Of a stretch of 12,006 nucleotides of DNA, positions 1 to 8,432 are shown one piece after another (within the stretch, counting starts at the first letter, position 1; every line of letters begins with the position of its first letter). A program made the position numbers and the translations under genes. Source of the stretch: an uncultured Spirochaetota bacterium (GTDB lineage Bacteria; Spirochaetota; UBA4802; UBA5368); assembly GCA_937864375.1 (NCBI GenBank), contig CALMJO010000566.1, positions 1 to 12,006 of the forward strand, written 5' to 3'. A model generated the notes under the pieces. That model was not told the origin of the DNA. It ran no database searches and saw only the letters and a list, made by a program, of their open reading frames with translations.

Positions 1-20
1 TTGATGGCATATGCAGAGCC

Positions 21-44
21 GTTTTAAAGAGGGGTTTAAAGAGG
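21..44. repeat. Two tandem copies of a 12-bp AT-rich unit
   Basis: The unit TTTAAAGAGG occurs at 23-32 and again at 35-44, giving two nearly identical 12-bp copies end to end. It lies upstream of the candidate regulator promoter. It could be part of a binding site (a 12-bp period is close to one helical turn) or the coding tail of an upstream gene, since one frame is open from the window edge to a TAA at 51-53. Neither can be decided here. Confidence 0.4.
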
Positions 45-66
45 TACCCTTAATATTTAAATAGTG

Positions 67-79
67 TCCGATTGTCGGA
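67..79. promoter_or_regulatory. Inverted repeat, candidate operator of the PadR gene
   Basis: TCCGA at 67-71 and TCGGA at 75-79 form a perfect 5-bp inverted repeat around TTG. It sits directly upstream of the -10 box, in the spacer where a bound repressor would block RNA polymerase. PadR-family dimers bind short inverted repeats and often control their own genes, so autoregulation is plausible. The arms do not match the ATGT/ACAT-type sites I know for PadR proteins, so the assignment is inferred from position only. Confidence 0.4.
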
Positions 80-83
80 TTTC

Positions 84-89
84 TATAAT
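84..89 (+). promoter_or_regulatory. Candidate -10 promoter element (TATAAT)
   Basis: A perfect TATAAT lies at 84-89, inside an otherwise GC-rich region and upstream of the first gene. Transcription would start near 95-97, leaving a leader of about 70 bases before the PadR start. At the expected -35 distance (about 60-66) the sequence is ATAGTG-like, a poor match. The promoter would therefore be weak or activator-dependent. It could drive the whole downstream gene set. Confidence 0.5.
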
Positions 90-90
90 C

Positions 91-107
91 CGCCCCTTCC
101 AGGGGCG
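91..107 (+). promoter_or_regulatory. Hairpin/inverted repeat at the predicted transcript start
   Basis: CGCCCC (91-96) and GGGGCG (102-107) form a perfect 6-bp stem with a TTCCA loop. No T-run follows, so this is not an intrinsic terminator. It overlaps the predicted transcription start of the TATAAT promoter. It may be a second operator half-site pair or a stabilising 5' hairpin on the mRNA. The evidence is base pairing and position only. Confidence 0.35.
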
Positions 108-164
108 CCGGGGAGTCGGAAGATGCGCGGCACGGCGAACACCAACGAATAAAGGATGACGATC

Positions 165-716
165 ATGTCGATCAAGTACGCGATCCTGGGGCTTCTCCAC
201 TACGCGGACATGCACGGGTACCGGATCAAGGAGCACCTTGAAAAGAACTTTGGGCACATGTGGTCCGTGAATTTCGGGCAGATCTACCCCAACCTCAGGG
301 AGCTCGAGTCCGATGAGCTTATCACCATGCTGGAGCTCCGCTCCTCGGAACACGGCGGCCCCCACAAGAAGCTCTACTCCATCACGGAAAAGGGAAAGGG
401 GGAGTTCGCGCGCTGGCTCGCGGAGTCCCCGGAGAAGCAGATGCTGCTGCGCGACCCCTTCCTTCTTAAATTCGCCTTCATGGGATTCGGGAATGACCGC
501 CTCGCGCTCAGGTATATCGACGAACAGATCGAGCTGTACGAGGCGCAACTCCTGCGGCGCAGCGAAAACCGCGAGCGCTGGAAAAGGCAGGGGGTGCACG
601 TGCAGCTCCTGGCGGAGCTCGGGATCGACTTCAACGAGATGTATTTGCAGTGGCTCAGGCGCGCGCGCGCGGAAATAGAGAAACACGCCGCGGTGGCGGC
701 GGGGGACAAGAAATAA
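165..716 (+). CDS. PadR-family transcriptional regulator
   Basis: This protein is a winged-helix DNA-binding regulator, probably dimeric, that likely controls the genes behind it. Residues 1-80 carry the PadR fold: the start MSIKYAILGLL, then YRIKEHLEKN, then the recognition-helix/wing region with GQIYPNLRELESDELI near 38-53 and YSITEKGK near 71-78. Residues from about 90 to 175 are a helical, charged C-terminal segment like the PadR C-terminal dimerisation domain. The total of 183 residues is usual for PadR proteins with that domain. I chose ATG at 165 over ATG at 156 because AAGGA at 152-156 lies 8 bases before 165 but overlaps 156, and because family members normally begin close to MSIKYAILG. 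The next gene starts 28 bases downstream. The ligand is unknown; phenolic acids are known effectors of PadR itself, but this cannot be carried over. Confidence 0.9.
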   Translation: MSIKYAILGLLHYADMHGYRIKEHLEKNFGHMWSVNFGQIYPNLRELESDELITMLELRSSEHGGPHKKLYSITEKGKGEFARWLAESPEKQMLLRDPFLLKFAFMGFGNDRLALRYIDEQIELYEAQLLRRSENRERWKRQGVHVQLLAELGIDFNEMYLQWLRRARAEIEKHAAVAAGDKK

Positions 717-744
717 TCATCATATAAAGAACGGGGAGGTCGGC

Positions 745-1575
745 ATGGGTCAGGTCGTGGTGATCACTGGTTGTGCGCAGGGGATGGGCCGGGAGGTGAC
801 GAAGATCCTGGCCGCGAAGGGCGTTGCAGTCGCGGGCTTTGACCTGGACGGCAAGGGGCTCCTGGAGCTCGAGCATGAGCTTGCCGGCATGCGGGGCGGG
901 CACCACTTCGAGAAGCTCAGCGTCACCGATCGAAAAGGCATTTTGAAATTCAGGGATGCCGTCCTCGAGAAATTCGGCCACGTCGACACGGTCCTCTCCA
1001 ACGTGGGGGTGGGGTTCTTCGGGCCGCTCGAGGAGGTCGATCTTGAAAAGGCGATCACCAACTTCGAGATAAACGTGATCGGCACCGCGGCCGTCTTCCA
1101 GGCCTTCATCCCCTCCATGCGCGAGCGCAGGCAGGGAAAGCTCGTCGCGGTGGCGTCCATGGTGGGGCGGATACCGTTTCCCTTCGAATCAATTTATTCT
1201 TCCTCGAAATTCGCCGTCGAGGGGCTCGTACGCTCCCTGAAGTACGAGGTGGCCCCGTTCGGGATCAAGGTCGCCCTGATCGAGCCCAGCCAGGTCGCGA
1301 CCGCGTTCGCCGCCAAGAGCCACGTCATCCCGCCCGCGGATTCACCCTACCATGCGCGGGTGGTGCGCTTCTCGAAAAAGAACAGCGAGATCTTAAAAAG
1401 CGCGCACACGCCGGAGACCGCGGCGCAGCTCATCGTGAGCATCCTCGAACAGAAGAATCCGAAGCTGCACAACCAGCTGAGCTTCAAGGACACGCTTAAT
1501 CTGAAGCTCATGGCCATTCTTCCGTCGTCGCTCACCGATTCCATGCTGCTCAGGCACATGGATATCGCGGAATAG
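745..1575 (+). CDS. Short-chain dehydrogenase/reductase (SDR 1)
   Basis: This is a cytosolic NAD(P)-dependent oxidoreductase of the classical SDR family, likely acting on a hydroxyl/carbonyl pair. The cofactor loop TGCAQGMG lies at residues 8-15. Asp33 in GFDLD, at the end of the second strand, points to NAD(H) rather than NADP(H). The usual NNAG motif is SNVG at 85-88. Ser138, Tyr151 and Lys155 (YSSSK) form the catalytic set with normal spacing. At 276 residues it is slightly longer than many classical SDRs, with a C-terminal extension after about residue 200. The start ATG follows GGGGAGGT at 733-740. It is 27 bases from the aldehyde dehydrogenase gene and is about 55% identical to SDR 2 (4112-4942). 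The substrate cannot be read from sequence. Confidence 0.92.
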   Translation: MGQVVVITGCAQGMGREVTKILAAKGVAVAGFDLDGKGLLELEHELAGMRGGHHFEKLSVTDRKGILKFRDAVLEKFGHVDTVLSNVGVGFFGPLEEVDLEKAITNFEINVIGTAAVFQAFIPSMRERRQGKLVAVASMVGRIPFPFESIYSSSKFAVEGLVRSLKYEVAPFGIKVALIEPSQVATAFAAKSHVIPPADSPYHARVVRFSKKNSEILKSAHTPETAAQLIVSILEQKNPKLHNQLSFKDTLNLKLMAILPSSLTDSMLLRHMDIAE

Positions 1576-1602
1576 AATCACTGGGAGCGGAGGAGACGAA
1601 TA

Positions 1603-3027
<1,425 letters not shown>

Positions 3028-3089
3028 AGAGAAGACTAACGCGTTATGCGAAATGCATCGCGGAGAAAGGGACGGGGAGGTGAGTGCTC

Positions 3090-4079
3090 ATGAAGTTCGA
3101 CGGGATTACGCTCGTGACCGGGGCGGCGGGGTTCATGGGGAGCCATCTGGTGGAGCACCTCGCCAAAAAGGGCGTGAAGGTCAGGGCGAGCGCCCGGCCG
3201 CGGAAGGACACCTCGTTCTTCGACAGCCTGGGCGTTGAGTACGTGGCCGCGGACCTCACGAAGCCCGAAACGCTCCCGGCCCTCTTCGAGGGAAACGTGG
3301 ACCGCGTGTTCCACCTTGGTGCCATCTGCAATTTTTCGACACCCTACGAAAAGCTCTATCCCACGAACGTGAAGGGCGTGGAGCGCTTCACGGAGCTCGT
3401 AATGAAGCACGGCGTGAAGCGCTACGTGCACGTGGGCTCCACGAGCGTGTACGGCTATTACAAGGGTACGCCCTTCCTGGAGGACGGTCCGCGCGACCCG
3501 CACGACGCGTACGGGACGAGCAAGCGCAACGGCGAGGACGTGGTATGGAAGCGCATCGGGCAGGGGATGCCGGGGATCATCACGAGGCCCTGCACGGTGT
3601 ACGGGCCCCGCTGCAATGACGGCGCGGGAAAGGCCTTCTCCCGTCCCACGAGTATTTCGGCCATTCCGGGAAACGGCCGCCAGCTTCTTTCGAACATCCG
3701 CGCCGAGGACGTCGCGGCGGCCGTGGAGCACCTCTCGTTCCTGGACTCCGCCGTGGGCCAGGCATACAACATCGCCGAGGACACCCACCCCTCGCTCGGG
3801 GATGCGCTCGCGCTCGCGGCGAAAACGTTCGGTACGAAACCGCCGTCGGTACATCTGCCCCTGTGGCTCGTCAAGATCGCCGCGAAGATGGACGGGGCGC
3901 GTGCCGCGAAGAAGGGGGCGATCCCCGACCTGGAATACGACGCGGTGAAGTATCTCTACGAGGATTACATCGTGGACAACGCGAAATTGAAGGCGACGGG
4001 ATTCGTTCTCCGCTACCCCGACTTCGCGGAGTCCATGCGGCAGATGGGCGAGTGGTACCGTGCACGGAAAGTTGGGTAG
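3090..4079 (+). CDS. NAD-dependent epimerase/dehydratase family protein (extended SDR)
   Basis: This is an extended-type SDR of 329 residues. The N-terminal loop TGAAGFMG at residues 10-17 has the TGxxGxxG pattern of this subfamily. The catalytic residues are Tyr141 and Lys145 (YGTSK), with Ser/Thr at 117-119 in HVGSTSVYG. The second strand ends in ASARPRKD, where basic residues would suit NADP(H). The fold resembles 3-beta-hydroxysteroid dehydrogenase, dihydroflavonol reductase and sugar epimerase relatives, so substrate and even reaction type stay open. I chose ATG at 3090 over GTG at 3084: GGAGGTGA at 3076-3083 is an excellent ribosome binding site 6 bases before the ATG and abuts the GTG. 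It lies 62 bases after the aldehyde dehydrogenase and 32 bases before SDR 2. No sugar-pathway neighbours are present, so a role in the catabolic route is more likely than in polysaccharide synthesis. Confidence 0.85.
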   Translation: MKFDGITLVTGAAGFMGSHLVEHLAKKGVKVRASARPRKDTSFFDSLGVEYVAADLTKPETLPALFEGNVDRVFHLGAICNFSTPYEKLYPTNVKGVERFTELVMKHGVKRYVHVGSTSVYGYYKGTPFLEDGPRDPHDAYGTSKRNGEDVVWKRIGQGMPGIITRPCTVYGPRCNDGAGKAFSRPTSISAIPGNGRQLLSNIRAEDVAAAVEHLSFLDSAVGQAYNIAEDTHPSLGDALALAAKTFGTKPPSVHLPLWLVKIAAKMDGARAAKKGAIPDLEYDAVKYLYEDYIVDNAKLKATGFVLRYPDFAESMRQMGEWYRARKVG

Positions 4080-4111
4080 AAACCAAAATAAATAATTAAC
4101 GGAGGTTTGCA

Positions 4112-4942
4112 ATGGGCGAGGTGATCGTAATTACGGGGCTGGGCGACGGCATGGGCCGTCACACGGCGACAATGCTCGCGGAGATGGGGCATTCGATCGC
4201 GGGCTTCGACGTAGACGCGAAGGGCGTGGCGTCGCTGTCAGAGGAGATGGACAAAATCGGGGGAGAGCATCTCCTCATGCCGCTGGACATAAGCGACCGC
4301 AAGGGCATCACGAAGTTCCGTGACGCGGTGCTCAGGAAATACGGGAAAGTCGACACGGTCCTTTCCAACGTGGGCATCGGATTCTTCAGCCCCTTCGAGG
4401 AGGCGGACCTCGAGAAGGCGCTCAAGTGCCTGGAGATAAACGTGATCGGCGCCGCCGCGATCTTCCAGGCCTTCATCCCGTCCATGCGCGACCGGAAGCA
4501 GGGGAAGCTCATCGCCATGTCCTCGCTCGTGGGCCGCATTCCCTTCCCGTTCGAGTCCATCTACACCGCGAGCAAGTTCGCGATCACGGGGCTCATGCTG
4601 TCGCTCCGCTACGAGGTGGAGCCTTTTGGGCTCAAGGTGTCCATCATTGAGCCCGCCCAGGTGTCCACCACCTTCGCCGCGAAGATACACGTGCTTCCCA
4701 GGGACGGCTCCCCCTACCGGGAGCGCGCGCGAAGGTTCATAGAGCGCGACGACGAGCTGATCAAGACCGCGCCCACGCCCGTCTTCGCCGCGCGCAGGAT
4801 CGTTAAGGTCGTCACCGCGAAGAAGCCGGCGCTCTTCAACCAGATCGATTTCAACAGCTCGTTTTTGCTCTGGATAAATAATTTCCTGCCCACTAGAATA
4901 CGGGACATGATATTGGTAAATTACATGCACATAAAGGTCTGA
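4112..4942 (+). CDS. Short-chain dehydrogenase/reductase (SDR 2), paralog of SDR 1
   Basis: This is a second classical SDR of exactly the same length as SDR 1 (276 residues), and it aligns with it without gaps. By hand count about 55% of residues are identical. The most conserved stretches are SDRKGI/KFRDAVL, VDTVLSNVG, FQAFIPSM and GRIPFPFESIY. It keeps the cofactor loop TGLGDGMG (8-15), Asp33 for NAD preference, SNVG (85-88), Ser138, Tyr151 and Lys155 (YTASK). The C-terminal 30 residues differ most and are more hydrophobic here, which may reflect a different substrate pocket or interface. GGAGGT at 4101-4106 precedes the ATG by 5 bases, within an AT-rich spacer. A local duplication followed by divergence is the simplest origin. 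The two may act on successive hydroxyl groups or on opposite stereoisomers; this is inference. Confidence 0.92.
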   Translation: MGEVIVITGLGDGMGRHTATMLAEMGHSIAGFDVDAKGVASLSEEMDKIGGEHLLMPLDISDRKGITKFRDAVLRKYGKVDTVLSNVGIGFFSPFEEADLEKALKCLEINVIGAAAIFQAFIPSMRDRKQGKLIAMSSLVGRIPFPFESIYTASKFAITGLMLSLRYEVEPFGLKVSIIEPAQVSTTFAAKIHVLPRDGSPYRERARRFIERDDELIKTAPTPVFAARRIVKVVTAKKPALFNQIDFNSSFLLWINNFLPTRIRDMILVNYMHIKV

Positions 4943-4974
4943 ACGACGCAAAGCGGCTGCGATGCGGCCGGCGC

Positions 4975-4996
4975 CGGGCGGGACCGGTCCCGCCCG
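4975..4996. repeat. Perfect 22-bp GC-rich palindrome before the glycyl radical enzyme gene
   Basis: Positions 4975-4985 and 4986-4996 are exact reverse complements. As RNA it folds into a 9-bp stem (4975-4983 with 4988-4996) capped by CCGG. It ends 10 bases before the T-run, too far to be the terminator stem itself. It shares 4983-4991 with the terminator-like hairpin, so the two cannot form together. A DNA operator is the alternative reading. Confidence 0.6.
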
Positions 4997-5013
4997 CGGG
5001 GGACGGTTTTTTT
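4983..5013 (+). terminator. Intrinsic terminator-like hairpin, candidate attenuator
   Basis: ACCG-(G)-TCCC at 4983-4991 can pair with GGGACGGT at 5000-5007, leaving one bulged G and an 8-base loop. A run of T follows at once (5007-5013, seven T). This is the form of a Rho-independent terminator. It ends only 22 bases before the start codon of the glycyl radical enzyme gene, leaving no room for a promoter downstream. It therefore either ends most transcripts of the SDR block or works as a conditional attenuator for the genes behind it. The overlapping palindrome at 4975-4996 could act as antiterminator. Confidence 0.55.
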
Positions 5014-5035
5014 CCGCACTTCCAGGGAGGTTGCC

Positions 5036-7423
5036 ATGAGTACACACCAGGCAGTGAAGCAGGAACAGGCGCAGACCAGGGTGGATCGCCTGCGATGGAG
5101 GATCATCGACGCGCCGCAGGAGGTCTGCATCGAGCGGGCGCGCTATGTCACGGAATCCATGAGGCTCCACTGGGACGAGCATCCGCTCCGGCGGATGAGC
5201 TTCGCACTGGAGCACATTTTAAAGAGCATGAGCGTGATCATCCGGGAGGGCGAGCTCGTCGTGGGATGCCGCACCTCGAAGCTCAAGGGCGCACCGCTCT
5301 TCCCCGAGAACAAGGCGCGGTGGATAGAGGGAGACCTTGACGGCTTTGACCAGAGGGTGGTCCAGCGCGCGCTCATCACGCCCGCGGAGAAAAAGGAGCT
5401 TGCCGAATCCATCCTGCCGTTCTGGCGCGGGAAGACCGTCGAGGAGCGCATGGAGGAGCGCATGCCCTCGGACGTTTCCGAGGACATGGACAAGTACATC
5501 TTCACCATGATGCTCGAGATCACCTACGGGATAGGGCATTTCACGATGAACCACGTGAAGGTGCTCGCCGGGGGACTGCGCGGCGTCATGGAGGACGCGC
5601 ATGCGAAGATGGATGCGCTTCCCCGGGCGGAGCGCGACGGCGAGAAGGGGCTCTTCTACGAGTCGGTAATCCGGTCATGCGGCGCGGCGATCACCTTCGC
5701 GCACCGCTACGCGGACGAGGCCGAGGCGCAGGCCGGCGCGGAAAAGGACAGGGCGCGCGCCGCGGAGCTTCGCGAAATCGCGCGCGTGTGCCGGCGTGTC
5801 CCGGAATTTCCGGCGGAGGGCTTCCGCGAGGCGGTGCAGTCGTTCTACTTCATCCACCTGATTTCGCAGATCGAGTCCGGGGGGAACTCCATCTCACTGG
5901 GACGAATCGACCAGGTCCTGTATCCCTACTACAAGAAGGACATCGACGCCGGCCGCATCACGCCGGAGAGGGCGCGCGAGCTCCTCGCGCTCCTCTTCGT
6001 GAAGACGAACGAGATCTGGAACGTGCTCGAGGAGGCCTTTATCCCGGGCGGCGAGGGCACCGAGGGCAAAACCACGCAGAACGTCACCGTGGGCGGGCTC
6101 GGGGCGCACGGCGAGGACGCGACGAACGAGCTGAGCCTCATAGGACTGGACGCCTTCGCCGACGTGCGCACCGTGCAGCCAAACTTTGGCGTACGCATCT
6201 CGAAGAAGGACTCGGGGCCCCTTCTCACGAAGGCCGTCGAGTACGCGCGCGACGGGGTGCTGCTCCATTTCTTCAACGACGAGGCGATCATCGCCTCACT
6301 GGTGAAGTCGGGCCACACGATAGAGGACGCGCGGGACTACGGCGTCGTGGGGTGCCTGGAGCCAAACTCGCAGGGCAAGACCTTCGGCTCCACCTTCGCG
6401 GTCCAGTTCAACGGGATCAAGTGCGTGGAGTTCGCGCTCTCAAACGGCATCGACAACATCTTCGGCTACCGCTCGGGGCTGGAGACGGGAGACCCGGCGT
6501 CGTTCACGTCGTTCGACGAGGTGTGGAAGGCCTACGACGCGCAGATGCGCCATTTCGTGAACCAGATGGTCCGCGGCATGGCGGTGCTGGACCGCGCGAT
6601 CGCGGAAAACGTTCCCTCGCCCTTCGCCTCGGCAATGGTGGACGGGTGCATGGACAAGGGGAAGGACCTCACGTCGGGGGGCGCCGTCTACAATTCCACC
6701 GGCGTGCAGCTCATGGGATTCGCGAACGCCGTGGACAGCCTCTACGCCGTGAAGAAGGTCGTCTTCGAGGAGAAGCGCTATTCCATAGGCGAGCTCGCCG
6801 ACTGGCTCTCCGCCGACTGGCAGGACCAGGACGACAAGCGCGCCTGGTTCCTCAACCGCGTGCCCAAGTACGGCAACGACAACGACGAGGTCGATGCGAT
6901 GGCCGCGCGCGTGGTGGAACACTACTGCGGCGTGATCGCGCAGCACCGCAACTTCCGGGGCGGCGCGTTCTGGCCGGGGATCTTCTCCGTGGGCTTCCAC
7001 ATCAGCATGGGCGCCTTCACGGGGGCGACGCCCGACGGCCGTTATGCGGGAGACGTCCTGGGCAACGGCATCACGCCCACGACGGGCAACGCCGTGAGCG
7101 GGCCCACGGCCATCATGAACTCGGTCGTGAAGCTCCCGCTCGCGGACATCTACAACGGCGCGAACCTGAACATGCGCTTCCAGGGCAAGAAGATAAAGAA
7201 CGCGCACCTGGCCGTGCTCATACGCACCTATTTCGAAAACGGTGGCATGCAGGTGCAGTTCAACATGGTCGATTCCGACGTACTCAGGGAGGCGCAGGCC
7301 TGCCCGGAAAAATACCGCGACCTCTTCGTGCGCGTGAGCGGCTACTCCGCCGAGTTCACGGGGCTTTCGGAGATCGCGCAGAACGAGATCATCAGCAGAA
7401 CCGAGTTCGAGCTTGCGAAATGA
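5036..7423 (+). CDS. Glycyl radical enzyme (PFL/dehydratase/lyase family), subfamily unassigned
   Basis: This is a 795-residue glycyl radical enzyme catalysing an oxygen-sensitive radical cleavage. The glycine that would carry the radical is Gly769 in RVSGYSAEF near the C-terminus. The thiyl residue is Cys440 in VVGCLEPN, with Glu442 two residues later, a Cys-X-Glu pattern typical of the dehydratase, CutC-like lyase and decarboxylase branches. IESGGNSISLGRIDQ (about 280-294) is the conserved strand near the substrate. Compared, from memory, with B12-independent glycerol dehydratase, the substrate-binding His is Asn284 here and the Asp fourteen residues after the Cys is Phe454. Glycerol or propanediol dehydration is therefore unlikely. 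There is no N-terminal extension and no microcompartment gene nearby, so a cytosolic enzyme is expected. It would need a radical-SAM activating enzyme, which is not in this window. GGGAGG at 5025-5030 precedes the ATG by 5 bases. Confidence 0.93.
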   Translation: MSTHQAVKQEQAQTRVDRLRWRIIDAPQEVCIERARYVTESMRLHWDEHPLRRMSFALEHILKSMSVIIREGELVVGCRTSKLKGAPLFPENKARWIEGDLDGFDQRVVQRALITPAEKKELAESILPFWRGKTVEERMEERMPSDVSEDMDKYIFTMMLEITYGIGHFTMNHVKVLAGGLRGVMEDAHAKMDALPRAERDGEKGLFYESVIRSCGAAITFAHRYADEAEAQAGAEKDRARAAELREIARVCRRVPEFPAEGFREAVQSFYFIHLISQIESGGNSISLGRIDQVLYPYYKKDIDAGRITPERARELLALLFVKTNEIWNVLEEAFIPGGEGTEGKTTQNVTVGGLGAHGEDATNELSLIGLDAFADVRTVQPNFGVRISKKDSGPLLTKAVEYARDGVLLHFFNDEAIIASLVKSGHTIEDARDYGVVGCLEPNSQGKTFGSTFAVQFNGIKCVEFALSNGIDNIFGYRSGLETGDPASFTSFDEVWKAYDAQMRHFVNQMVRGMAVLDRAIAENVPSPFASAMVDGCMDKGKDLTSGGAVYNSTGVQLMGFANAVDSLYAVKKVVFEEKRYSIGELADWLSADWQDQDDKRAWFLNRVPKYGNDNDEVDAMAARVVEHYCGVIAQHRNFRGGAFWPGIFSVGFHISMGAFTGATPDGRYAGDVLGNGITPTTGNAVSGPTAIMNSVVKLPLADIYNGANLNMRFQGKKIKNAHLAVLIRTYFENGGMQVQFNMVDSDVLREAQACPEKYRDLFVRVSGYSAEFTGLSEIAQNEIISRTEFELAK

Positions 7424-7458
7424 GCGTGCGGCATTGACGGCGCGCTGGAGGAAGGGTC

Positions 7459-8394
7459 ATGGATAAGGTGATGAGCACCGCCGATGCGGTGGGGAAATTC
7501 ATAGGCGACGGCGATTTCGTGTTCATGGGCGGCTACATCTGCAGGCCCCCGTTCGCCGCCATCCACGAGATCATTCGGCAGAAGAAGCGGGACCTCACGA
7601 TCACGCGCAGCAACGCCGCCGACGACTTCGACATGCTCATCGGCGCGGGCTGCGTGAAGCGCTTCATCTCGACCTTCATCTCGCTTGGGCTTTACGGCCT
7701 CGCGCGCTGCTATCGGCGCTCCATAGAGAAGGGGATCCCTCACAAAATAGAGATCGAGGAATACACGAACCTCTCGCTTCCGCTCATGCTCATGGCCGGC
7801 GCGCTGGGGATGCCCTTCGTGCCGGTAAAGGACATGGCGGGGACCGACCTCATGAACGTGAGCTCCTTCATGGGCGACGGCAAGTACAAGATGATAGAAT
7901 CGCCCTTCGACCGGAGCCCCGTGATGCTCGCGCCCGCGCTCCGGCCGGACGTCGCGATCATCCACGTGCAGCAGGCGGACGGCGAGGGAAACGCACAGAT
8001 GTGGGGGATAGGCGGCGACTGCAAGTGGGGCGCGAACGCGGCGCACAGGGTGATCGTGAGCTGCGAGCGCATCGTCAGCCGCGAGACCATCGGCAAGGAC
8101 CCCTCGCGGACCATCGTCCCCGCATTTAAAGTCGTCGCGGTCACCGAGGAGCCCTTTGGCGCGCATCCGGGCTACACGCCGGGATTCTACGACGTCGACA
8201 TGTCGTTCGGCTATCTCTACCAGCAGGCGTCGGGGACGGTAGAGGGCTTCCAGGCGTTTCTTGACGAATGGGTGTACGGCATCAAGGACCGCGCCGGGTA
8301 CACGCAGCACTACATCCAGAAATTCGGCTACGCGCAGTTCAGGAAGCTGCAGGCGAAGTTCGACTACGGGTATCCCGTGTCGTACGCGTATTGA
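7459..8394 (+). CDS. Glutaconate CoA-transferase-like subunit A (CoA-transferase family I)
   Basis: This is the alpha subunit of a two-subunit family I CoA-transferase, which moves CoA between acyl-CoA and a free carboxylate. Its 311 residues align almost end to end with GctA of Acidaminococcus fermentans as I remember it (about 320 residues): MDKVMSTADAVGKFIGDGDF, the glycine-rich GGYICRPPFAAIHEIIRQ, DFDMLIGAGCVK, the DVAIIHVQQADGEGNAQMWG segment, and FQAFLDEWVYGIKD near the C-terminus. The partner subunit is encoded at 9877-10677, with a DUF362 gene between them. GGAGGA at 7447-7452 lies 6 bases before the ATG, and the gene starts 35 bases after the glycyl radical enzyme gene. The related IpdA of steroid ring degradation is an alternative relative, so the substrate should not be assumed to be glutaconate. 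Confidence 0.88.
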   Translation: MDKVMSTADAVGKFIGDGDFVFMGGYICRPPFAAIHEIIRQKKRDLTITRSNAADDFDMLIGAGCVKRFISTFISLGLYGLARCYRRSIEKGIPHKIEIEEYTNLSLPLMLMAGALGMPFVPVKDMAGTDLMNVSSFMGDGKYKMIESPFDRSPVMLAPALRPDVAIIHVQQADGEGNAQMWGIGGDCKWGANAAHRVIVSCERIVSRETIGKDPSRTIVPAFKVVAVTEEPFGAHPGYTPGFYDVDMSFGYLYQQASGTVEGFQAFLDEWVYGIKDRAGYTQHYIQKFGYAQFRKLQAKFDYGYPVSYAY

Positions 8395-8432
8395 GATGAG
8401 CTTCATCACCATGCCTTCGGGAGGATGATGGA

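Noticed and set aside
156..164. ATG at 156 as start of the PadR gene
   Set aside because: It overlaps the AAGGA ribosome binding site, while ATG at 165 is spaced correctly from it and gives the usual family N-terminus.
3036..4112. 358-codon - strand frame over the extended SDR gene
   Set aside because: It mirrors a well-supported SDR gene, and its product is Arg/His/Val-rich without motifs.
5036..7423. Choline-TMA lyase or propanediol dehydratase of a bacterial microcompartment
   Set aside because: No shell-protein genes or encapsulation-peptide extension are seen in the window, and pocket residues differ from the diol dehydratase set.
5677..7437. 586-codon frame on the + strand within the glycyl radical enzyme gene
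   Set aside because: It is out of frame with a full-length glycyl radical enzyme, has an Arg/Gly-rich product and no recognisable domain, and lacks a fitting ribosome binding site.
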